Origin: Nitrososphaerota archaeon
GTDB lineage: Archaea > Thermoproteota > Nitrososphaeria > Nitrososphaerales > Nitrosopumilaceae
NCBI GenBank assembly: GCA_028867235.1
Contig: JAGWGS010000031.1
Coordinates: 1-10,096 of the forward strand
DNA length: 10,096 nucleotides
Direction: 5' to 3'
The number at the start of each line of letters is the position of its first letter. Position 1 is the first letter of the stretch. The translations under genes were made by a program, and so were the position numbers. Below the pieces are notes generated by a model. It worked only from the letters and a program-made list of their open reading frames with translations, was not told the DNA's origin and searched no databases. Of the stretch, positions 5,113-10,096 are shown piece by piece.

Positions 5113-7140
5113 ATGCTGACACATGCTATTCCAAATACTCTTACACAATTTCTTTGGAATTTGTTCCTTGGTATTGCAATGATTATTACACTTTACACGT
5201 GTAATTTCTATTATCTTGTAATGATTTCACGGCGTCAAAAAAAGACCAATTCTGTTGAATTAAAAGAAACTCCTAATGTCACAGTCCAGCTTCCGATATA
5301 CAATGAAAAGTATGTTGCTGCAAGATTAATTAATGCTGTATGTGCACTTGATTATCCAAAAGACAAACTATGCATTCAGGTTCTTGATGATTCTAACGAT
5401 GAAACATATGACTTGCTTGAAAATCTAGTCTCTGATTATAAAAAAAAGGGATTTGATATACATCATATCCGTCGGTCAAACAGGAAAGGGTACAAGGCAG
5501 GTGCACTACGTAATGCTATGAAATTTGCAAAAGGTGATTTTATCGCAATTTTTGATGCTGATTTTATTCCTCCTACCTGGTTTCTGAAAAAAGCATTATC
5601 TTACTTTTGTACGCCAAACATAGGTCTAGTTCAATGTAGATGGGGACATGTGAATGAAAAATATTCACCCATAACTAAAGCGCAGGCTCTCAGTCTTGAT
5701 TTTCATTTCTTGATAGAACAAAAAGCAAAAAGTAACTCCCATCTTTTCATGAGTTTCAATGGCACTGCTGGAATATGGAGAAGGCAATGTATTGAAGATT
5801 CTGGCGGATGGCATACTGCTACACTTGTTGAAGATCTAGACCTCAGTTATAGAGCTCAAATGAAAGGCTGGAAGTGTGTATTTATTCCAGACATTGTAGT
5901 GGATGCAGAACTTCCAGTACAAATGAATGCTGCAAAAAGACAACAATTTAGGTGGGCAAAGGGCTCCATACAATGCGCCATAAAGTTACTGGGCGATGTT
6001 GCAATAAAGAAAATTCCGATTGATACCAAGATTCAAGCTTTTGTTCAGCTTACTAGACACATTGTTCATCCTCTAGTTCTTGCACAGTTTTTGATTCTAC
6101 CTATACTTCTTGCTTCTAAAATAAATCTCTACATAGTAAGTGGACTGCCTGTACTTACAATTGTTGCATATCTTGCCATGGGGCCTATTGCGTACATGCT
6201 TGTAATTCAAAAAATGTATGCAAAAAAATGGAAGTCTAAAGCACTTTCTTATCTTTATTTGCTTGTGTATTCTGCTGGTATGTCAGTCAACAACACTGTT
6301 GCAGTATTTGACGCTCTGTTTGGAAATAAAAATGAATTTTTGCGCACTCCGAAATTTGGAATAATAAAAAACGATGATGACTGGAGGGATAAAGCATATG
6401 CACTTCCATTTACAAAAACTACACTTCTTGAGATATTCTTTGGAGTATATGGTATAATTGGTATGTTTGTTGCAATATTTTCCAATAATTCTATCTTTGT
6501 ACCAATAATTGGAATACAGGTTGCTGGATTCCTTTACATTGCATATCTTAGCATTTCTCATTCAACATTTAAAAAAGGCAAATCAAGAGGTAGAGTCGAA
6601 TCAAAGGCGGAAAAAATGGCAAATAGTTACTACAAAGCTGCATTAGCTGGCATAATGGGTTTGATAGCTTTGGGCGTTGTAATGGCGTTTGAGGAATACG
6701 GTAATACGATTTATCCACTTGATCAATCTAGAGGACTATTAGCAAGAATCCAAGCCACTTCAGATTCACAGTCTATTCATAATGATATTGCAACTGTAAA
6801 ACAACTATTGCCCAAGTCTGGAAATCCTGTCTGGATATTTCCTACAGAGGAAACTGATTTTGGTTTGATGCAGCGAGATCTTAGTACAATGCAGGATACA
6901 TTAGATAAAATCTCCACCACTTCTGAGGATAGTGCCGCATTTCATACTGGCATGCTCAATATTCATGCACAGGCAACTACCTTGGTATTCAACTTACTAG
7001 ATGCTACTCCGTACATGTATGTTAGCATATCAAATATGTTGTTTGGTAGCATTTGGGTTGCAGTGATAATTGGAATATTTGCATTCTTGAAAAGGAAGAA
7101 AGATAAACTAAAAGATTCTGATGATGACAGCAAAGACTAA
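5113..7140 (+). CDS. Membrane-bound processive-type family 2 glycosyltransferase with extra C-terminal domain
   Basis: The protein probably builds or extends a cell-surface glycan from a nucleotide sugar. A first membrane helix (about 13-38) precedes a cytoplasmic GT-A domain (55-295) carrying all the landmarks of the cellulose/glucomannan-synthase type: LPIYNE (60-65), DDSND (92-96), DAD (148-150), the ED of TLVEDLDLSYR (240-241, likely catalytic base region) and the Q278-F-R-W281 motif. Further hydrophobic segments follow at about 315-335, 340-366, 378-400, 436-457 and 460-480. Unlike a minimal enzyme, it continues with another membrane helix (about 509-526), a roughly 110-residue non-membrane domain (527-636), a last helix (640-659) and a charged cytoplasmic tail ending in DSDDDSKD. 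The sugar and acceptor cannot be read from the sequence. The stop overlaps the coiled-coil gene stop on the other strand by 3-4 bases. The start is ATG at 5113. Confidence 0.9.
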   Translation: MLTHAIPNTLTQFLWNLFLGIAMIITLYTCNFYYLVMISRRQKKTNSVELKETPNVTVQLPIYNEKYVAARLINAVCALDYPKDKLCIQVLDDSNDETYDLLENLVSDYKKKGFDIHHIRRSNRKGYKAGALRNAMKFAKGDFIAIFDADFIPPTWFLKKALSYFCTPNIGLVQCRWGHVNEKYSPITKAQALSLDFHFLIEQKAKSNSHLFMSFNGTAGIWRRQCIEDSGGWHTATLVEDLDLSYRAQMKGWKCVFIPDIVVDAELPVQMNAAKRQQFRWAKGSIQCAIKLLGDVAIKKIPIDTKIQAFVQLTRHIVHPLVLAQFLILPILLASKINLYIVSGLPVLTIVAYLAMGPIAYMLVIQKMYAKKWKSKALSYLYLLVYSAGMSVNNTVAVFDALFGNKNEFLRTPKFGIIKNDDDWRDKAYALPFTKTTLLEIFFGVYGIIGMFVAIFSNNSIFVPIIGIQVAGFLYIAYLSISHSTFKKGKSRGRVESKAEKMANSYYKAALAGIMGLIALGVVMAFEEYGNTIYPLDQSRGLLARIQATSDSQSIHNDIATVKQLLPKSGNPVWIFPTEETDFGLMQRDLSTMQDTLDKISTTSEDSAAFHTGMLNIHAQATTLVFNLLDATPYMYVSISNMLFGSIWVAVIIGIFAFLKRKKDKLKDSDDDSKD

Positions 7141-8609
7141 GAGATATTCAAATCGCGTCTTATTTCATCAACAGCACGAATACCGAAAAGATCCCGTACT
7201 TGTTCTATTCTAATTGCTTCTTTTACAATATCAGAACCAAGCTCTGTAATCATCATTCTAAATACATCTGTAAATCTAATCTCCCATCTGTCTGCACAAT
7301 CTAAAATCTTTGATATGCTCCATTGCTTTACCTCTAGAGGCAATGGTATCTTGGTCTCTGTTTCAATTGAAATCCTGTCAAATAGATTTATCACGTCTTT
7401 TGTCTGATCTGCCATCTTCTCAATATCTTCTAATGTACCATACTTTGATTCTGAACGCATTCTAATCTTTGACTGGAACTCTGATAAACGGAGTAATCCC
7501 ATCACTTCATGCGAAGTATTTTGAGATGTCTTGTGAGTAACATGTTTGATATCTTGTAATTGTTGGGAGATCTCGTATGTTTTTTTGTTAAACTCTGTAA
7601 TTGCTGCCGAGTTCTTGTTTAACAATTCTGTAAAATCTGATATCTTTTCATCCAGATCTTTATTCTTACCAATAACATTTTCTCGGAAATTAGAAAATTC
7701 AGAATTTATGTTTCGTATGTCATTGCCAAGCTCTGATATTGAGTCTGTTTTCTTTATGAGTAAGTCTATTTCTGCTCCAACGTTTCTTATCTGAGATTCC
7801 AAGCCTGGTATGATAGAATCTGTTTTCGTAATCACCGAGCCAACCTCTTCCTTCAAACCTGTTATGTTTTCTTCTAGTGCAGACATTTTTTCTGTCTTTG
7901 ATGATATTTCCTTTGTATTCTGCCTAACTTCTTCAATTTCATGGCGTAAATTAACAAGTGATTCTGTCTTTGATGATATCTCGCTTGTACTTTTTCTTAA
8001 CTCGTTTACTTCATTATTTAGACTAGTGAGAGATTCTGTCTTTGTTGATATCTCATTTGTATTCTTTCTTAATTCCTCTACATCTGTACTGAGGTTAACA
8101 AGTGATTCTGTAGTCTGTGCTACATTTTTAATCTCTTCTCGTACCTTTTCTGTCTTTTCTGATATGTGCATTATCATCTTGGTGTTGTTTCTTGTTGAAT
8201 CTATGTTGTCTGCAATACTCTGCATGATTTTGTTGGTATCTGGCATGGATTCTTGTTTATCTCGAATCTTCTCAACATGGTCTTGTAATCTTGTTATCTG
8301 ATTGTTTATCTTGTCTATCATGTTAGAGTGTGCCTTTACCTGGCTCATTCCAGAAAACAGTCTCTGGGTATCTTCTTCAATTATGTTAATTTGTCTTGAA
8401 TTTTTCTGAATTTGATCTAATGATGAATTTACAGATGATATCATGTCTTTAAGAGAAACCAATATCTTTTGGTTTTCTACAAATATCTTTGACATTGTTT
8501 TTACTTCAGAAGCCAGAATCTTGGTAGCATCTGAGATTGATGACATCTTTTTGACAACGTCATGTGTAGACTCTTTTGGTTTTGATTCTGTACGTTTTGA
8601 TTTTGTCAC
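7137..8609 (-). CDS. Long coiled-coil protein with 24-residue repeats and a C-terminal helical domain, function unknown
   Basis: This is a 490-residue soluble protein with no membrane segment or signal peptide. A basic N-terminus (1-20) leads into a predicted coiled coil from about 20 to 355. Within it, residues 163-307 are a run of about six repeats of 24 (once 25) residues with the pattern [IV]xxKTxSLxxLxxEVxELRxxT. The C-terminal 120 residues (about 370-490) are less repetitive and rich in Trp, Arg and Asp (for example KQWSISKILDCADRWEIRF), so they look like a globular helical domain. The make-up recalls SMC-like, cytoskeletal or cell-surface-anchoring rods, but I recognise no family and assign no function. 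The start is GTG at 8609, the first possible start after an in-frame TAA, with a TATA-like box upstream. It is convergent with the glycosyltransferase gene. Confidence 0.82.
   Translation of the reverse strand: MTKSKRTESKPKESTHDVVKKMSSISDATKILASEVKTMSKIFVENQKILVSLKDMISSVNSSLDQIQKNSRQINIIEEDTQRLFSGMSQVKAHSNMIDKINNQITRLQDHVEKIRDKQESMPDTNKIMQSIADNIDSTRNNTKMIMHISEKTEKVREEIKNVAQTTESLVNLSTDVEELRKNTNEISTKTESLTSLNNEVNELRKSTSEISSKTESLVNLRHEIEEVRQNTKEISSKTEKMSALEENITGLKEEVGSVITKTDSIIPGLESQIRNVGAEIDLLIKKTDSISELGNDIRNINSEFSNFRENVIGKNKDLDEKISDFTELLNKNSAAITEFNKKTYEISQQLQDIKHVTHKTSQNTSHEVMGLLRLSEFQSKIRMRSESKYGTLEDIEKMADQTKDVINLFDRISIETETKIPLPLEVKQWSISKILDCADRWEIRFTDVFRMMITELGSDIVKEAIRIEQVRDLFGIRAVDEIRRDLNIS
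7689..8123 (-). repeat. Tandem 72-base repeats encoding a 24-residue coiled-coil unit
   Basis: On the plus strand the landmark TCTGT recurs at 7744, 7819, 7891, 7963, 8035 and 8107, giving spacings of 75, 72, 72, 72 and 72 bases. Each copy encodes one unit (residues 163-186, 187-210, 211-234, 235-258, 259-283 and 284-307). The middle three copies are the most alike at DNA level, sharing GATTCTGTCTTTG-type stretches, while the outer ones have drifted. A shorter 14-residue copy (149-162, ISEKTEKVREEIKN) precedes them. Confidence 0.8.
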
Positions 8610-8633
8610 TTTTAATTAGAATGGAGGCAACCG

Positions 8634-8641
8634 ATAAAAAA
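8634..8641 (-). promoter_or_regulatory. TATA-like box for the coiled-coil gene, possibly shared with the divergent small ORF
   Basis: On the minus strand the sequence TTTTTTAT lies at -32 to -25 from the GTG start at 8609. Read on the plus strand, the same A/T tract lies at -26 to -19 from the ATG at 8660, so it could also serve that ORF. Only 50 bases separate the two possible starts. Confidence 0.5.
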
Positions 8642-8659
8642 GTTAGGTTTTGATTTATT

Positions 8660-8851
8660 ATGGTACAAAAAAAGAACCAGATTAGTTGTTTACTAACTCT
8701 GGATCGTGTAGGCTCTCATGGAATGTCTTTGCTACCAAGCCGTTTGCAGTCTCAAAGAACTGTTTTGGACAAAACTCACAATTTAACATACATTACGGTA
8801 TCATACGGTACTATTAATAACGAGGTAACTTTGCTATTACCAGTTGTCTGA
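8660..8851 (+). CDS. Possible small protein of 63 residues, unknown function
   Basis: The frame runs from ATG at 8660 to TGA at 8849-8851 and fits exactly between the divergent coiled-coil gene and msrB; its stop is one base from the msrB stop. It is antisense to no recognised gene. The peptide begins with a basic segment (MVQKKNQ) and ends in strand-like alternating residues (LTYITVSYG, EVTLLLPVV). I recognise no domain. In its favour are the ATG start, an A/T tract at a plausible promoter distance and the otherwise empty space. Against it are the short length and the lack of any known relative. If it is not coding, this stretch is a 241-base intergenic region with nothing else visible. Confidence 0.38.
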   Translation: MVQKKNQISCLLTLDRVGSHGMSLLPSRLQSQRTVLDKTHNLTYITVSYGTINNEVTLLLPVV

Positions 8852-8852
8852 T

Positions 8853-9230
8853 TTATTTTTCAAGCTTTAACGAAACAGAGTTTATGCAGTATCGTAAACC
8901 TGTTGGCTCTGGGCCGTCCTCAAACACGTGGCCTAGATGAGCTCCGCACTTTTTGCATGATACCTCTACTCTCAGCATGCCATGACTTGTATCCTTGTCT
9001 TCTTTGACATTGTCTGCAATTGGTTTCCAAAAGCTTGGCCATCCTGTTCCCGAATCAAATTTTGTCTCAGAGCTGAACAACTCGATTCCACAGCACAGGC
9101 ACTTGTAAACCCCTTTCTCCTTTGAATCATGATATATTCCGGTAAAGGGAGGCTCTGTACCCTTCATTCTACACACAAAATACTGGTCCGAAGTCAGCTT
9201 GTCTTTCCACGGATCGTCCTGTGGTCTCAA
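8853..9230 (-). CDS. msrB: Peptide methionine-(R)-S-oxide reductase MsrB
   Basis: MsrB repairs oxidised proteins by reducing the R form of methionine sulfoxide, normally with thioredoxin. The whole protein (125 residues) is a single SelR domain. The structural zinc is held by C44/C47 (YKCLCCG) and C92/C95 (CKKCG). The catalytic cysteine is C115 in GLRYCINSVSL, with the family segments FDSGTGWPSFWKP (58-70) and GAHLGHVFEDGP (96-107) all intact. The extra C46 within the first zinc pair, or C20, could act as a resolving cysteine, but this is a guess. The start is TTG at 9230: an in-frame TAA lies 30 bases upstream with no other start between, and a TATA-like box sits at the expected distance. 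The cytoplasmic location follows from the lack of a signal peptide. It is a single-gene unit. Confidence 0.96.
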   Translation of the reverse strand: MRPQDDPWKDKLTSDQYFVCRMKGTEPPFTGIYHDSKEKGVYKCLCCGIELFSSETKFDSGTGWPSFWKPIADNVKEDKDTSHGMLRVEVSCKKCGAHLGHVFEDGPEPTGLRYCINSVSLKLEK

Positions 9231-9254
9231 TGATTCATTTATTGAGCCTTTTGG

Positions 9255-9262
9255 GATTTAAT
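9255..9262 (-). promoter_or_regulatory. TATA-like box for msrB
   Basis: On the minus strand ATTAAATC lies at -32 to -25 from the TTG start at 9230. This spacing supports both leaderless transcription and the TTG start. Confidence 0.5.
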
Positions 9263-9307
9263 CCTTGAGTCTACATGTCTTTATTTTTCAAGCAGTCAGA
9301 TACCCCA

Positions 9308-9336
9308 GGTATAATTCATCATATGATCAGTATACC
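9308..9336. promoter_or_regulatory. 29-base imperfect palindrome in the msrB upstream region
   Basis: Outer arms GGTATA (9308-9313) and TATACC (9331-9336) flank a perfect 10-base palindrome, ATCATATGAT (9318-9327), with spacers of 4 and 3 bases. The symmetry suits a dimeric or tetrameric DNA-binding protein better than an RNA hairpin, because the centre leaves no natural loop. It lies about 45-75 bases upstream of the msrB TATA-like box. Confidence 0.35.
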
Positions 9337-9476
9337 CAATCATCATTCTGCAAACACCTTATCTTATTATGCCTTATAATATGACTGATCTCTACTTCTG
9401 TGCCAACCTCTCACATCTGACACTTTGTATGGGAGGTAACAAATCTTCACCAAATTGTTATCCTGTATCACATTGG

Positions 9477-9490
9477 ATATTAAATAAAAT
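9477..9490 (+). promoter_or_regulatory. TATA-like box for the winged-helix gene
   Basis: ATATTAAATAAAAT begins 25 bases before the TTG at 9502 but 31 bases before the in-frame GTG at 9508. By comparison with the other genes here, the spacing favours the GTG as the real leaderless start. Confidence 0.45.
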
Positions 9491-9501
9491 TTTGTAGAAC
9501 C

Positions 9502-10077
9502 TTGTCTGTGAAAGGCGAGATACTCAACAAAATCGAGTCTTCCGGAGTGAGTGGGGTAAGGAAGATTGACCTGAAAAAGGCATTTGGGAAGGACTGTGAG
9601 AGTATTCTTGAGGAACTAAAGGCAAATGAGCAAATCTTTATTGAAAAAAAAGGTGTAGCATATTTTGTTTGGACCAAAGAGAACTATGTCCAACATGTAA
9701 CACAAAATGACCCAAAATTCAAACTGATGCTTGACATGTTAGCAGGCGTAAACCAGTCCATTGCAAAAGTCAAGGCACATGCAGATGTATTACAAGAAGA
9801 ACTGGAACGAGCCTCATCAACAGTAGGCTCCAAAAATGATGACTTTGAGGGAGTCTTTAACAGTTCATTAAATGAATCATCGACATCCATAGGATGGGTT
9901 CCATTTGACAAAATCAGAGAGAAAGTTTGTGAAAATCAAAACCTCTCAAAAGAAAAATTCTACCAAATGGCAACAAATTTGATTGAAAATCACCAAGATA
10001 GATATGAAATCTCATCGGGAGGCCAAGAAGGCATTGTAATGCGTGGGCTTGTTCATGGCTATGTGAGGAATATCTAA
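9502..10077 (+). CDS. Probable two-winged-helix protein of unknown function
   Basis: Counted from the TTG at 9502 the protein has 191 residues; GTG at 9508 (two codons shorter) fits the promoter spacing better. Residues 3-60 look like a winged helix: helix KGEILNKIES, then VRKIDLKKAFG, then the recognition-like helix CESILEELKAN and a hairpin IFIEKKGVAYFVWTKENY as wing. A predicted helix or short coiled coil (74-106) and an acidic, Ser-rich linker (107-129) lead to a second similar unit (131-190): WVPFDKIREKVCEN, KEKFYQMATNLIENH, then strands RYEIS and GIVMRGLV. DNA binding or a role in a transcription or chromatin complex is plausible, but I know no specific family. No zinc site or membrane segment is present. 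The stop TAA overlaps a possible following ATG (TAATG). Confidence 0.75.
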   Translation: MSVKGEILNKIESSGVSGVRKIDLKKAFGKDCESILEELKANEQIFIEKKGVAYFVWTKENYVQHVTQNDPKFKLMLDMLAGVNQSIAKVKAHADVLQEELERASSTVGSKNDDFEGVFNSSLNESSTSIGWVPFDKIREKVCENQNLSKEKFYQMATNLIENHQDRYEISSGGQEGIVMRGLVHGYVRNI

Positions 10078-10096
10078 TGTATCCATATAATTTAGA
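10077..10096 (+). CDS. Possible 5' end of a following gene (partial)
   Basis: An ATG at 10077-10079 overlaps the last base of the preceding stop (TAATG), a common form of coupled translation. A TGAGG at 10064-10068, eight bases before it, could serve as ribosome-binding site. Only six codons (MYPYNL) fit before the window ends, so the gene can be neither confirmed nor named. Confidence 0.3.

Larger units (their letters stand above)
9231..9501. other. Intergenic region between msrB and the last gene
   Basis: These 271 bases separate two divergent genes and hold no convincing ORF and no tRNA-like cloverleaf. They contain the msrB promoter at one end and the promoter of the winged-helix gene at the other. 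The imperfect palindrome at 9308-9336 and a further TATA-like stretch (CTTATAATATG, about 9373-9383) with no gene to serve lie between them. This is the longest non-coding stretch in an otherwise tightly packed window, so it may carry a regulatory site or a small RNA. Confidence 0.5.

Noticed and set aside
7689..8123. Regular 72-base repeats considered as a CRISPR array or a satellite
   Set aside because: There are no unique spacers between conserved units, and the period is a multiple of three within one open frame. It is a protein repeat.
7546..8301. Long plus-strand open frames (7546-7794 and 7810-8301) opposite the coiled-coil gene
   Set aside because: They are Ser/Phe/Val-rich repeats, the expected antisense of the Glu/Lys/Ser-rich coiled-coil repeat, and so arise from codon bias.
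7137..8609. Coiled-coil protein as a chemoreceptor or SMC/Rad50 protein
   Set aside because: There is no membrane helix, no receptor signalling tip, and no Walker A, Walker B or ABC signature motif.
9429..9497. 22-codon ORF beginning ATGGGAGGT in the msrB upstream gap
   Set aside because: It is very short, runs through the promoter of the next gene, and the GGAGGT lies inside the ORF with no start codon at a suitable distance after it.
9231..9501. tRNA or riboswitch in the intergenic gap
   Set aside because: No cloverleaf arms, TPsiC-like box or conserved riboswitch core could be found by eye; only the palindrome stands out.

Overview
The window looks like a piece of chromosome from a mesophilic ammonia-oxidising archaeon of the Nitrososphaerota (Thaumarchaeota), close to Nitrosopumilus or Nitrosarchaeum. 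This is inferred, not matched to a database. The signs are: AT-rich DNA; archaeal information-processing genes (stand-alone XPF-type nuclease, Nob1 with PIN domain plus zinc ribbon); a Sulfolobus-type zinc-ferredoxin domain; TATA-like boxes about 25-32 bases before start codons with almost no room for a leader; and many TTG starts. No rRNA, tRNA, CRISPR array, transposase or integrase is visible. This reads as ordinary core chromosome rather than a mobile island.

Layout. Bases 1-57 hold the last codons of an unidentified gene. An XPF/ERCC4-type DNA-repair nuclease (81-764, +) and a tandem-domain rhodanese (805-1563, +) follow. The rhodanese runs tail to tail into a minus-strand pair, nadK (NAD kinase, 2833-2018) then nob1 (rRNA-maturation endonuclease, 2028-1510), and its 3' end overlaps that of nob1 by 54 bases. 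An 87-base divergent promoter region separates nadK from a second tandem rhodanese (2921-3763, +). That gene overlaps a 110-residue unknown protein (3741-4073, +). Next come a 317-residue protein with an unknown N-terminal domain fused to a 7Fe-type ferredoxin (4111-5064, +) and a membrane family-2 glycosyltransferase with an unusual C-terminal extracytoplasmic domain (5113-7140, +).

The right-hand third is mostly minus strand: a 490-residue coiled-coil protein built on 24-residue repeats (8609-7137) and a peptide methionine-R-sulfoxide reductase, msrB (9230-8853). A possible 63-residue ORF lies between them on the plus strand (8660-8851). A 271-base intergenic stretch (9231-9501) contains a 29-base imperfect palindrome. 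The window closes with a gene for a probable two-winged-helix protein (about 9502-10077, +) and perhaps the first codons of another gene (10077 onward).

How the genes fit together. Most are single-gene units or pairs with their own promoters, so the neighbourhood is not one pathway. Two rhodaneses, a ferredoxin-domain protein and MsrB share a loose theme of sulfur transfer, Fe-S and redox upkeep; the two rhodaneses flank the nadK-nob1 unit. NAD kinase could supply NADP(H) to thioredoxin/MsrB chemistry, but that link is general metabolism, not something the sequence shows. The observations most worth following are the loss of zinc ligands in the zinc-ferredoxin-like domain, the stammer-type coiled-coil repeat, and the GT2 accessory domain. 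I found no convincing new multi-gene system.
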